In this document: one piece after another, positions 17,414 to 25,602 of the stretch
Layout: each line of letters opens with the position of its first letter
Numbering within the stretch: position 1 is the first letter of the stretch
Origin: Candidatus Goldiibacteriota bacterium
GTDB lineage: Bacteria > Oederibacteriota > JAAXVQ01
Assembly (NCBI GenBank): GCA_020052235.1
Contig: JAGVPM010000093.1
Coordinates: forward strand, 1 to 39,014
Length of the DNA: 39,014 nt
Reading direction: 5' to 3'
The notes under the pieces: model-generated
Told to the model about the DNA's origin: nothing
Seen by the model: only the letters and a program-made list of their open reading frames with translations
Database searches by the model: none
Position numbers and translations under genes: made by a program

Positions 17414-18349
17414 ATGCAAACACAGGTAATTTTATGGATCGTTTTTGGTGTGATTATGCTGGGTATGGCGATTTTGGATTTGGGCGTGCTCAATCGGCGC
17501 GCGCATGAAGTTAAGATGAAAGAAGCGCTGATCTGGTGTGCGATCTGGATTGGTTTGGCCCTGTTGTTCAACCTGGGTATTTATTTCACGCAAGGTTCGG
17601 AAAAAGCGCTCCTGTTTTTAACCGGGTATATAGTCGAAGAGTCCCTTAGCGTGGACAATCTTTTCGTGTTTTTGGTTGTGTTTTCGTTTTTTCAGGTCCC
17701 CAAAATTTATCAGCATAAGATTCTTTTCTGGGGAATTATCGGGGCTATGCTGATGCGCGCTCTGTTTATAGGGGTGGGCGTTTCACTCATGCATCAGTTT
17801 CATTGGATTATTTACGTATTTGGGGTATTTTTGGTATATACCGGCATCAAGTTATTGGGCAAGAAGGATGAAGAAATTGATCCGGAAAAAAATCCCGTTA
17901 TCCGCCTGTTCCGAAAAATTATGCCGGTTACCCCGGCTTTTGAGAAAGATCGATTTTTCATTCGCAAAGATAACCGGATTTGGGCGACACCGTTGTTCAT
18001 TGTGCTTTTGGTGATTGAGACAACGGACGTTATTTTCGCGGTGGATTCAATTCCTGCCATTTTAGCAATTACCACAGATTCATTTATTGTTTATACCTCA
18101 AATATTTTCGCGGTGATGGGATTGCGCGCCATGTTTTTTGCCCTGGCAGGATTCATGCAAATGTTTCATTACTTAAATTACGGTTTAGCGGTAGTACTGA
18201 CGTTTATTGGTGTAAAGATGCTCCTGGCAGATGCGTATAAGATGCCCGTCGGAGTTGCGTTGGGTGTGATCCTGGGGGTATTGACCGTTTCGGTGGTAGC
18301 CTCAATTCTTTGGAAACCGGATGGCGCCAAAGCTGGAAAGCATACGTAA
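17414..18349 (+). CDS. TerC/Alx-family integral membrane protein
   Basis: This 311-residue protein has about nine transmembrane segments and the family hallmark GYIVEESLSVDNLFVFLVVF (about 71-90), the acidic metal-binding site in TM3, and IETTDVIFAVDSIPAILAIT (about 200-219) as the second. TerC/Alx proteins export Mn(II) and have been linked to metal loading of secreted proteins and to tellurite resistance. The 62 bases upstream are too short for a yybP-ykoY manganese riboswitch and none is seen. The downstream gap (18350-18451) holds only weak stems. Confidence 0.92.
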   Translation: MQTQVILWIVFGVIMLGMAILDLGVLNRRAHEVKMKEALIWCAIWIGLALLFNLGIYFTQGSEKALLFLTGYIVEESLSVDNLFVFLVVFSFFQVPKIYQHKILFWGIIGAMLMRALFIGVGVSLMHQFHWIIYVFGVFLVYTGIKLLGKKDEEIDPEKNPVIRLFRKIMPVTPAFEKDRFFIRKDNRIWATPLFIVLLVIETTDVIFAVDSIPAILAITTDSFIVYTSNIFAVMGLRAMFFALAGFMQMFHYLNYGLAVVLTFIGVKMLLADAYKMPVGVALGVILGVLTVSVVASILWKPDGAKAGKHT

Positions 18350-18451
18350 TTATTTCTGCGGAAGCTGGAAACCCTGTTTTTCCCCGCCGGGGTTCGTTCG
18401 GGGAGTGTGGGGCAATAAAAATTAAACTATTAGCAGGATGGAGTCGCATAT

Positions 18452-19168
18452 ATGCGGTCATGGATCGGTTGGCTTATGTTTATTTCGGTATTTCTTTCAA
18501 TTTACGGCGGGGCGCATACACTGGTTTTTTTCAAACTTAAAACCGCCTTGGGATTGCAGGGCAGAGGTATCTGGATTTTATTGGCATTTTTAAGCTTAAT
18601 GGTTTTAGCGCCTTTTGCAGAGCGCATGTTGGAAAAAAGCGGGGCGGAAATGATGGCCCGTGGGGTGGCCTATGTTGGTTACGTGTGGATGGGGCTGGTT
18701 TTTTTCCTGCTCACAGCATATGGGTGTATCTCAGCAGGCCGCGGCATGCTGTTTTTATTAGGGAAAGCAGCACCGCAAATTTTTGAGCGTTTGATTTTTC
18801 CGGATGTGACCGCAGTTTGGGTTGCCGTTGGTGCAGCGCTGCTTATTACAAGCTATGGCCATTTTGAAGCCGGATCTATTCGAACTGAACGGGTTAGTTT
18901 ACCTGTGGCTGAGTTTTCCTCCCGGCTGGAAAAAACGTCCCTGGGCCTGTTTAATCTGCAACTCTCAGGGCATACGCATCAAGGGCAAATTTTCCCGTTT
19001 GTATATTTAACCCGCCTGGCGTATTCCCTGAAGCAGGGCTTGACGGTTTTGGGTCCGAAACAGTGGAGCTATGTAAGCCGGGGCACGGGCACATGGGGCC
19101 CGCCGATCCGCTTTTTGGCCCCGCCGGAAGTGACGGTATTCGAGCTGGAGTTTAAGCCGGAGCATTGA
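18452..19168 (+). pseudogene. Metallophosphoesterase lacking its catalytic core (internal in-frame deletion)
   Basis: The 238-residue reading frame starts with four hydrophobic segments (to about residue 137), followed by GHFEAGSIRTERVSLPV, the typical lead-in to a membrane-anchored YkuE/YaeI-type calcineurin phosphoesterase. At about 160-168 it jumps straight to the domain's end: LQLSGHTHQGQIFPF (GHTH at 173-176) and RGTGTWGPPIRFLAPPEVTV. The DxH, GDxxD and GNHE metal motifs, roughly 110-140 residues, are missing. Family members are near 370 residues. The frame is open throughout, with a good SD before the ATG, so a protein could be made, but it cannot be an active phosphoesterase. It may be a decaying gene or an assembly collapse. 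Confidence 0.75.
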
Positions 19169-19188
19169 CGGATTGGCGCATCCGTCAA
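19165..19188 (+). terminator. Stem-loop at the end of the broken phosphoesterase gene
   Basis: TTGACGGAT (19165-19173) and ATCCGTCAA (19180-19188) form a 9-bp perfect stem with a 6-base loop, overlapping the stop codon. No T-run follows, so termination is uncertain. The rest of the gap to 19393 shows no clear gene. Confidence 0.45.
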
Positions 19189-19393
19189 ATAACGCCGTAA
19201 AATGACGGCAACCATGACAAATTACATAAAACGGAATTTAAAACCGCCTCGATGGTTATTTTTTATTTTTGGCCGAATTTTCATGAAAAAGGAATAAACG
19301 ACATTTATTTTCGCAACGTTTTTTCCGGAATTTTGTCCAATAAATTAACCTTGCAAAAATGGGTAAAAGGGATAAAATTCTGGAGGTGTGATT

Positions 19394-19738
19394 ATGAAAG
19401 AAGAGAAGGTGATTACTTTGCCGGAATTCAAAATGGTTGTTGAAAGCATCCGCAGCGACATCAAGAAAATGAGCGAAGGCCTTAACCATCGTTTGGATAA
19501 AATGGATGCCCGCCAGGATAAAACCGATGGTAGTTTGTCCGCCATTAAAGAGCATACCGGGGTTTTAACCATTGAAATTCACGAGATTAAAGAAGAACTC
19601 CGCTCCCTGAAAAAGCAGGGCTCCTTGTTGCACGAAGGTCAAACGGAAATAAAAAACGATTCCAAAACTAAAATTGAACGCGGAGAATTCGCAAAACTGG
19701 AAAAGCGGGTTGCCAAGCTGGAAAACAAAGTGGCGTAA
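19394..19738 (+). CDS. Small coiled-coil protein of unknown function
   Basis: This 114-residue, highly charged protein has long heptad patterns (VVESIRSDIKKMSEGLNHRL, IHEIKEELRSLKKQG, FAKLEKRVAKLENKVA), pointing to a nearly continuous coiled coil. There is no signal peptide or membrane segment. GGAGG at 19382-19386 precedes the ATG. It resembles the many short coiled-coil proteins annotated as hypothetical; no partner is evident from its neighbours. Confidence 0.7.
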   Translation: MKEEKVITLPEFKMVVESIRSDIKKMSEGLNHRLDKMDARQDKTDGSLSAIKEHTGVLTIEIHEIKEELRSLKKQGSLLHEGQTEIKNDSKTKIERGEFAKLEKRVAKLENKVA

Positions 19739-19893
19739 TTTTTGCCTACCCATCACACCCGCCATTCGAAAGTTGTCCTTTACGCCTCTGCGCCATCTTC
19801 TCTGAAAGGTAAAATAAATAAAAAAATCAAGTTACGTTTAAAAACGCGGTACAATGATCTTTCTGCTTAAGCGATAGAGTTGGGAGGGAAATA

Positions 19894-20247
19894 ATGGAAA
19901 TTCAAACGTTTGGGATTCCGGCAACATGGGGGCTCGCCCTGGTGGTCGGGTTTGTGCTGCTGGGCATTGGCGTGTTGGCGGCGTTTGTGGTGGTGGCGTT
20001 CCGGTTGCGCGGGTGGCGCGGTATTTCAGGCATGGAAAGCTTGATTGGATCCACGGGACGCGTGAAGGCTAAGACTCATGACGGCCTTATTGTGCATGTG
20101 GGCAGCGATGATTGGTGGGCAACGGATGATTCGGAAGATTTTTATGTGGGGCAAACCGTGGAAGTTACGGCTGTCGAAGGATTGCGTCTGCGGGTGCGTG
20201 CCCTGGCAGGTGAAGAAAAGCCGGGGAATAAAAAATCCAGGAGGTAA
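19894..20247 (+). CDS. NfeD-like membrane protein (short form)
   Basis: This 117-residue protein has one or two transmembrane segments (ATWGLALVVGFVLLGIGVLA) followed by an OB-fold domain with the NfeD pattern LIGSTGRVKA, GLIVHVGSDDWWATDD and VGQTVEVTAVEGLRLRVR. Short NfeD proteins lack the ClpP-like protease domain and are encoded next to a slipin. The slipin gene follows three bases later, which supports this. The pair is thought to act in membrane microdomains. GGGAGGG precedes the ATG. Confidence 0.85.
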   Translation: MEIQTFGIPATWGLALVVGFVLLGIGVLAAFVVVAFRLRGWRGISGMESLIGSTGRVKAKTHDGLIVHVGSDDWWATDDSEDFYVGQTVEVTAVEGLRLRVRALAGEEKPGNKKSRR

Positions 20248-20250
20248 GCC

Positions 20251-21114
20251 ATGAATGTGGTGTTGTTGGGCTTTTTGGTGTTTGTGGTGTTGGTGGTTAT
20301 GATGTCGGTTAAGATTGTTCCGGAATATCAGCGCTTGGTGTTGTTCCGCCTGGGTGCCAGCAAAGGACAGTTGGGCCCCGGGTTGGTGTTGATTATTCCG
20401 TTTATTGACCAAGTGGTGATGGCTGATCTGCGGGAAATTTATCTCGAGATTCCTTCACAAACCTGCATTACCCGCGACAATGCACCCATTGGAATTGATT
20501 TCCTGATCTATCTTAAAGTGACCAATCCCGTGAACTCGGTGGTGCAGGTACGCAATTTTTCGGGCGCTGCCCAGGGTATTGCCATGACCACGTTGCGGGC
20601 TGTGGTGGGCGATATCCTTTTAGACGATGTGCTGGCCAAGCGCGAAGAAATCAACCGGCTTTTGCGCACAAAATTGGATGAAGTAACCGAGCGCTGGGGC
20701 GTCAAAGTCACCACCGTTGAAATTCGTGAAATCGATCCCCCCAAGGACGTGCAGGACGCGATGAACAAGCAAATGGCCGCCGAACGCAACCGCCGCGCCA
20801 TCGTGCTGGAGGCGGATGGGAAAAAGCAGTATGCCATTACCGTGGCCGAAGGGGATCGGCAATCCAAAATTTTAAGTGCCGAGGGCGACCGCCAAGCGGA
20901 GATTTTAAAGGCTGAAGGCCATGCCAAAGCCTTGGAAAATATATTCGCTGCCGCTAGACTGGTGGATGACAAGACCATCAGCTTGCAGTATTTGGAAACC
21001 CTTAAAGTGATGGGACAGGGCGCTTCGACCAAGTATATCTTCCCCATGGAGTTCGCGGATTTTTTAAAACCCATTGCTGAGCGCATTGGGCGTGCTAATT
21101 CCAGCAAGAGCTAA
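20251..21114 (+). CDS. Slipin-family SPFH/Band 7 protein
   Basis: This 287-residue protein has an N-terminal membrane anchor (VVLLGFLVFVVLVVMMSV), then the SPFH domain: PEYQRLVLFRLG, GPGLVLIIPFID, RDNAPIGIDFLIYLKVTNP and TLRAVVGDILLDDVLAKREEIN. A coiled-coil tail with the repeated SAEGDRQAEILKAEGHAKAL motif follows. These are the hallmarks of prokaryotic stomatin homologues (slipins), which oligomerise at the membrane. A strong AGGAGG at 20238-20243 precedes the start. Co-transcription with NfeD is nearly universal for this type. Confidence 0.93.
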   Translation: MNVVLLGFLVFVVLVVMMSVKIVPEYQRLVLFRLGASKGQLGPGLVLIIPFIDQVVMADLREIYLEIPSQTCITRDNAPIGIDFLIYLKVTNPVNSVVQVRNFSGAAQGIAMTTLRAVVGDILLDDVLAKREEINRLLRTKLDEVTERWGVKVTTVEIREIDPPKDVQDAMNKQMAAERNRRAIVLEADGKKQYAITVAEGDRQSKILSAEGDRQAEILKAEGHAKALENIFAAARLVDDKTISLQYLETLKVMGQGASTKYIFPMEFADFLKPIAERIGRANSSKS

Positions 21115-21119
21115 AACGT

Positions 21120-22115
21120 ATGACCGCGCCCCGTACACCCCGCCCTGCCTGGACCGCCGGTGTCATCGTTATTGGCGACGAGTTGTTGGATGGCCGTCGC
21201 GACACCAATGGGCCGGCTGTGGAGGCTGCGTTAACCAATTGGGGAATTGAGCCGCGCGCGCGGCTGGTTCTGCCCGATCACTTGGAGTCTGTGGCTGAGG
21301 GTGTAGCCGGATTTTTGCAACGTTTTGAGGTGGTCATAACGTGCGGCGGACTGGGGCCGAGGCTTAAAACCCGGGTTAATTCCAAGCAAAATGCCAAACG
21401 TTTGCGCCGTACGTACCGGGTTTGCGGTGTTGGTGAATCTCAGCTTCAGGAATTGTTGGGACCGCTTTCGCAACAAACGCAATGGCCGGAATTGAGCTTT
21501 TTGCTGGACGAGCCCGGCGAGGTGTTGGTGATTTTAACCGCCCGCGATCGGGATTTGAAATTGGCCCAGTCGCAATTGCGGAACGCGGAACGTGAAATAC
21601 GCAAAGTGCTGGGCATGCATTTCATCGGAAAAGCCGCGTTGACCTTGCCGGCGGTCATTGGACAACTCTTAAAGCAACGCCAAGAGACGCTGGCCGTGGC
21701 CGAATCCTGCACAGGCGGCTGGATCAGTCATCGGATTACGGCAGTACCCGGAAGTTCGGCGTATTTTTTGGAAGGCGTGGTAACGTACTCCAATGAATCT
21801 AAAATTAAACGCTTAAAGGTTCCGGCCGGGCTCATCGCTAAACATGGAGCCGTGAGTGAACCCGTGGCGCTGGCCATGGCCAAGGGCGTGCGTGTTGCCA
21901 GCGGCGCGGATTGGGCGCTGGCAACCACGGGCATTGCCGGTCCCGGCGGCGGAACCAGGCAAAAACCCGTGGGTACGGTATGCTTGGCCTTAGCCGGGCC
22001 TCGCCGGATCCAATGGGTGCAAACCCAGCGTGTGTTGGGGGAGCGGAATTTTGTGCAACGCCGCGCAGCCACCCTTATCTTGGATGAATTGCGGCGCCAA
22101 TTGGACCTAAAGTGA
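21120..22115 (+). CDS. cinA: CinA-family protein with an internally deleted N-terminal domain
   Basis: This 331-residue protein compares with about 415 in normal CinA. The N-terminal molybdopterin-binding-like domain begins well (IVIGDELLDGRRDTNG, then VVITCGGLGP at about 71-80), but the usual TxDD loop and the following 80-90 residues are gone, and the sequence resumes near RTYRVCGVGESQLQELL. The C-terminal PncC-type nicotinamide mononucleotide deamidase domain (from about 180) is intact, with AESCTGGWISHRIT (Ser 196), VTYSNESKIKRLKV and TTGIAGPGGGT. The deamidase could still work, while the N-terminal ADP-ribose pyrophosphatase activity known in some CinA proteins is probably lost. It starts five bases after the slipin stop with a poor SD. 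Confidence 0.85.
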   Translation: MTAPRTPRPAWTAGVIVIGDELLDGRRDTNGPAVEAALTNWGIEPRARLVLPDHLESVAEGVAGFLQRFEVVITCGGLGPRLKTRVNSKQNAKRLRRTYRVCGVGESQLQELLGPLSQQTQWPELSFLLDEPGEVLVILTARDRDLKLAQSQLRNAEREIRKVLGMHFIGKAALTLPAVIGQLLKQRQETLAVAESCTGGWISHRITAVPGSSAYFLEGVVTYSNESKIKRLKVPAGLIAKHGAVSEPVALAMAKGVRVASGADWALATTGIAGPGGGTRQKPVGTVCLALAGPRRIQWVQTQRVLGERNFVQRRAATLILDELRRQLDLK

Positions 22116-22133
22116 ATTCCAAAGGGGTGAAGC

Positions 22134-22430
22134 ATGGAAGATAAAAGAGATCAGAATGATCAAAAATTATTTGAAGCCTTGTTTCACCAGTTGGTATTTT
22201 CACTCAATGAAGCGGCCATGATGCAAATGGGGAAAATGGTCAACCCCATGACGCAGCAAATAGAACGCAACCTGCTGCAGGCGCAGAACAGCATTGATTT
22301 ATTGCGGATGCTGAAGGAAAAAACCCAAGGAAATCTCAATGAGCATGAACGCCGCCTTATTGACGATGCCGTAATGGGCTTGCAGGTAAACTACGCGTAT
22401 GAATCCGAACACGGCCCGGGAGAAAAATAA
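22134..22430 (+). CDS. DUF1844-family protein
   Basis: This 98-residue soluble protein has the DUF1844 pattern: FEALFHQLVFSLNEAAMMQMGK, NPMTQQIERNLLQAQNSIDLLRMLKEKTQGNL and a final helix ending in YAYE. The family is widespread in diderm bacteria and has no established function. AAGGGGTGA precedes the ATG. It follows cinA by 18 bases and is probably co-transcribed with it. Confidence 0.85.
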   Translation: MEDKRDQNDQKLFEALFHQLVFSLNEAAMMQMGKMVNPMTQQIERNLLQAQNSIDLLRMLKEKTQGNLNEHERRLIDDAVMGLQVNYAYESEHGPGEK

Positions 22431-22442
22431 CTCATTACACCC

Positions 22443-22510
22443 GGACCCTGAGCTTGTCGAAGGGTCGTTCGTGGCCGTTCGCCGTTCGTTTCGACAGGCT
22501 CAACGAACGG
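22443..22510. repeat. Dispersed inverted-repeat element, family D
   Basis: GACCCTGAGCTTGTCGAAGG followed by GTC, then CGTTCGTTTCGACAGGCTC followed by AACGAACGG. These two related hairpins in opposite orientation are a well-known type of dispersed repeat found in many bacterial genomes. It fills the gap between the DUF1844 gene and the next. Confidence 0.7.
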
Positions 22511-22576
22511 GTTTCTGTCCAAGCAAAACGATTAAGCACTTAATAGAATCAATATTATATTTCGGAGGAGGCTCGT

Positions 22577-22954
22577 ATGTCCCGTTCGACCCCGCCCGCA
22601 TATTGGAACATTCCTCAGGAGCAATTGGCAGGATTGACCTGTGAAAAAGCCCGTGATTTGATTTTGGAGTGTTTTTTCTTTGCCCAAAAAGAAACATTTG
22701 CCCATGCCAAGGAAAAGTTAGGCATGCCCACCTCCGACGAAGAAGTTCGCAAAAGTATCTGTACTATCATTAAAAAAGGATTCAGCGAGATAAGCGCATC
22801 TTTTGATTATCCGACCAAGGAAGCCATGCTGCGGCTGCTGGAATTGCTTGCCGTGAAGTCAAGGGTCTGGGGCATGCCTCGCGAAATAGTGGACCATCAT
22901 CGCAGGCAGATCGAAAACATGCTCCGGCGCTTACCGGACGATATCCCTTTTTAA
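22577..22954 (+). CDS. Hypothetical protein
   Basis: This 125-residue soluble, mostly helical protein has no signal peptide, membrane segment or family motif that I recognise. Notable segments are ECFFFAQKETFAHAKEKLGM, then DYPTKEAMLRLLELLAVKSR and a basic C-terminal helix. CGGAGGAGG lies close upstream of the ATG, and composition matches the backbone, so it is likely real. Its neighbours (DUF1844, ThpR) do not suggest a role. Confidence 0.7.
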   Translation: MSRSTPPAYWNIPQEQLAGLTCEKARDLILECFFFAQKETFAHAKEKLGMPTSDEEVRKSICTIIKKGFSEISASFDYPTKEAMLRLLELLAVKSRVWGMPREIVDHHRRQIENMLRRLPDDIPF

Positions 22955-23005
22955 GCGTTAGGTATTGGCCGAAAAGCGCAAGCTGGTTCCCGGCAAGGAG
23001 CGTAT

Positions 23006-23596
23006 ATGAATTCTAAGCTTCACACATCAGATAGTTCGTTTTGCCGCACGTTTATCGCCTTGCCGCTATCGCCGGAAATGGCCAATCTGATTAATTTGTG
23101 GTTGAAAAATTGGCGTCTGTTAAATTCAGGCATCAATTGGTCCACAGAGGGCCAATTGCATTTTACCCTCGTTTTTTTAGGCGGGATTCCCGAAACGTCC
23201 CTGGAAAAAATTATTGAGATTTGCCGCGCGGCGGCCATGGCGTCGCGGGCGTTTGCATTTCGTATGGGAGAACTCGGGATTTTCCCGGCCCGCGGGGACG
23301 GACATGTGCTCTGGATAGGTCTTTCAGAAGGCGCCAAGGCCATGACGGAGATACAGGATGAATTATCCCGGAGTTTGCGGGAGGCGGGCTTTGCTTTGGA
23401 AACAAGGGAGTTTGTGCCGCACTTGACGCTGGGGCGGTCCAAACCCGGCGCGAAAATACAGCGGACCTGGGTGGAACGCGATACGCAGGACCTGCAGGCT
23501 TTGGAGGACGCTGCAAAGGAAATTTTAGTGATGAAATCGGAGTTGTCCCCGGGCGGAGCGCAACATACGGTGCTGGCCCGATGTCCGCTGGGGTAG
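23006..23596 (+). CDS. thpR: RNA 2',3'-cyclic phosphodiesterase (2H family)
   Basis: This 196-residue enzyme of the LigT/ThpR 2H phosphoesterase family has the two catalytic His-x-Thr motifs LHFTLVFLG (His 52) and PHLTLGR (His 139). It hydrolyses 2',3'-cyclic phosphate ends of RNA. The start motif CRTFIALPLSPEM is typical. The family is often encoded near cinA, as here. It ends against a family C palindrome that it shares with the convergent PBP gene. CAAGGAG precedes the ATG at 23006. Confidence 0.92.
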   Translation: MNSKLHTSDSSFCRTFIALPLSPEMANLINLWLKNWRLLNSGINWSTEGQLHFTLVFLGGIPETSLEKIIEICRAAAMASRAFAFRMGELGIFPARGDGHVLWIGLSEGAKAMTEIQDELSRSLREAGFALETREFVPHLTLGRSKPGAKIQRTWVERDTQDLQALEDAAKEILVMKSELSPGGAQHTVLARCPLG

Positions 23597-23600
23597 GTTT

Positions 23601-23629
23601 GTAGGGAACGGTTTTAAACCGTTCCCTAC
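23601..23629. repeat. Palindromic repeat, family C, between convergent genes
   Basis: Perfect 14-bp arms (GTAGGGAACGGTTT and complement) around one base. It starts four bases after the thpR stop, and its right arm contains the stop codon of the minus-strand PBP gene (23626-23628), so it could act as a bidirectional transcript end. Without T-runs that is inference. Confidence 0.8.
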
Positions 23630-25434
23630 TTGGTCAATACATCCGACAGAAATGAATGGGCAATGGGCGAGGCGACATCCATGCCGGTGCCTTCCTTTTC
23701 TGCGTAAATGGCGACCGCCACTTGAGGATTTTCAGCGGGGGCAAAACAAATAAACCAGCCGTTCAATCCGTGCGCGGAATCACCGGTGGTTCCGGTTTTC
23801 CCAGCCACGGTGAAGCCGTCCACCTGCGCGCGTTGGGCAATGCCGTGCTTCACGGTATCAATCATATACGCTTTCACTTGAGCCGCAGTTTCGGGCGCAA
23901 TTGGGGTGCGCAGCAACTGAGGCGCGCCTTCGGCTAAAATTTCTCCACGGATATTCCGGATTTCTTTAATGAAGTAAGGAGCCATCATGCGCCCTTGATT
24001 GGCGATGCTGGCCGCGAGCATGGCGGCATGCAAGGGAGAAATGTTGGTGCCTGCGCCCAAACCGCAGGCGAACTCGGCTTGGTCAAACCGGGTATCTTTG
24101 GCAATGGGGGCCGTGGACGTAGCAATGGGAAAAGACCATTCCAGGAGTTCGGATTTAAATGGGAAAGTCAGCGGGGCCCCGAACCCGAATTTGTTGGCAT
24201 ATTCGTACATGCGGTCCGGTCCCAGGGCGAAGCCGACTTCGGCCATGCCCACATTGCAGGATGTGTCCAAGGCGGCTTGCAGGGAGTCCACTCGGCCGTG
24301 GCGCTTCCAGCACCAGAACGTATTTGCGCCGTAGCGGATCCCGCCGGTGCAATTCACCGGGAAGATGCGCTTTAAATCCAGATTGGTTTCATGCGCCGCC
24401 GAAGCGGTAATAATTTTGAAAATGGAACCGGGTTCGTACAAACCTTCGGTTGCACGGTTTTTTAGAGGGGAATTTTTATTCTTAATGATTTTATCCCAGT
24501 CCTCATCGATGCGGTTGGGGTTGAACGAAGGATGGTTGACAATCGCAAGTATTTCTCCGGTTTTAGGATTCAAGGCCACCAGGGAGCCTTTGCGCCAACC
24601 CAGGGCGCGGTCTGCGGCGCGCTGCCAATCGGCGTTAATGGTTAAGGTGACTGCGTTTCCAGGCAAATAGGGCGCCAGGGCTTTTTCCAAACCGGTGCTG
24701 CCGTGTTCGTCGCTTTTATAACCCACCATATGCGCGGCGTATTGCAGCAGCGGATAATAACGCTGGCCGCTTCCCTGGCGCAAAATGGAAAAACGGGCCA
24801 GCGGGGAATGGGCGCGGTCAAAAATATAGTATATGAATCCCCGCTCCAATTCCTGCCGGGCCTGATTGAGTTGAGTTTGGGCCAGTTTGATATCCGGGTC
24901 CAAAGCGAGGGTTTGACGGTATTCGTCAATGGAGTCGGAAACCCGGCCTAAAGCATGCAAGGCAAGCGCATGTCCCAAACGGAGACCGGCATCGCGCGGA
25001 GTTAAATCCAAGCTGTGCCGGAATTCCAACTCCGCAGGAGCATACAAACCGCGGGCCAAATACATGTCCCCAAGTTTCGCGTGGTTAAAACGCCGGTTGG
25101 GTTTCAAGCCGAGTTTGATGGCCTGTTCGTATTTAATTTCCGCCCGGATCAAATCACCCTGAGTCAGATAGACCAAGCCGATGGCGTCAATGGCCTGGGG
25201 GTGGTTGGCGTGCAGTTCCAGCACTTGGTTGAATTTAAGCAGAGCCTGATCCAGGTTTCCCTGCTGCAGGTAGGTGCGGCCTTTGTCCATGAGCAGATAA
25301 ACCCGGAACTGCCCGCCGTATAAATAGACCGCGGCGCTTAAAATAACCAACCCGGCAATTCCAAAAGAAAGCCAACGGCGTTTTTGGCGTTCTAAAATGC
25401 GTCGGCTTTTATGATTTTTGTGGCTGAAGAGCAT
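23626..25434 (-). CDS. TPR-penicillin-binding transpeptidase fusion
   Basis: This 602-residue protein has a basic cytoplasmic tail and one transmembrane helix (about 22-40), then periplasmic TPR repeats from about 45 to 195 (for example YLQQGNLDQALLKFNQVLEL), followed by a class B PBP transpeptidase. IFDRAHSPLARF, YYPLLQYAAHMVGY and the STGLE segment mark the PbpA/FtsI-like linker. Catalytic motifs are SIFK (Ser 337-Lys 340), SCN (392-394) and KTGTT (546-550). It should cross-link peptidoglycan in elongation or division. The TPR block replaces the usual N-terminal pedestal region, which is unusual. The start has AAAGGAT upstream and a strong promoter. Confidence 0.9.
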   Translation of the reverse strand: MLFSHKNHKSRRILERQKRRWLSFGIAGLVILSAAVYLYGGQFRVYLLMDKGRTYLQQGNLDQALLKFNQVLELHANHPQAIDAIGLVYLTQGDLIRAEIKYEQAIKLGLKPNRRFNHAKLGDMYLARGLYAPAELEFRHSLDLTPRDAGLRLGHALALHALGRVSDSIDEYRQTLALDPDIKLAQTQLNQARQELERGFIYYIFDRAHSPLARFSILRQGSGQRYYPLLQYAAHMVGYKSDEHGSTGLEKALAPYLPGNAVTLTINADWQRAADRALGWRKGSLVALNPKTGEILAIVNHPSFNPNRIDEDWDKIIKNKNSPLKNRATEGLYEPGSIFKIITASAAHETNLDLKRIFPVNCTGGIRYGANTFWCWKRHGRVDSLQAALDTSCNVGMAEVGFALGPDRMYEYANKFGFGAPLTFPFKSELLEWSFPIATSTAPIAKDTRFDQAEFACGLGAGTNISPLHAAMLAASIANQGRMMAPYFIKEIRNIRGEILAEGAPQLLRTPIAPETAAQVKAYMIDTVKHGIAQRAQVDGFTVAGKTGTTGDSAHGLNGWFICFAPAENPQVAVAIYAEKEGTGMDVASPIAHSFLSDVLTK

Positions 25435-25466
25435 ATGGGTTAATCCTTTCCTGGAAAGTGATCTCG

Positions 25467-25495
25467 ATTCTAGGGGAGTATATTAAAAAAGTCAA
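25467..25495 (-). promoter_or_regulatory. Promoter of the TPR-PBP gene
   Basis: Read on the minus strand: TTGACT (25495-25490), a 17-bp spacer and TAGAAT (25472-25467). This close match to the sigma-70 consensus lies 32 bp before the start codon. Confidence 0.72.
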
Positions 25496-25537
25496 CCTAT
25501 GGTCTTCAAGTTGAAGCATTTTTCCTGCGATTAAGGC

Positions 25538-25567
25538 TTGCCATAAACAACGGAGTCGGGCTACTAT
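25538..25567 (+). promoter_or_regulatory. Possible promoter of the REC-histidine kinase gene
   Basis: TTGCCA (25538-25543), 18-bp spacer, TACTAT (25562-25567), or TATAAA three bases later. It lies 35 bp before the ATG and is divergent from the PBP promoter. Confidence 0.5.
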
Positions 25568-25602
25568 AAAATCCATCAAACCAATCGGAGGGGCGCGCGG
25601 TT

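Noticed and set aside
19252-19443. Short open frame before the coiled-coil gene
   Set aside because: It overlaps the better supported gene at 19394, has no ribosome-binding site and a random-looking composition.
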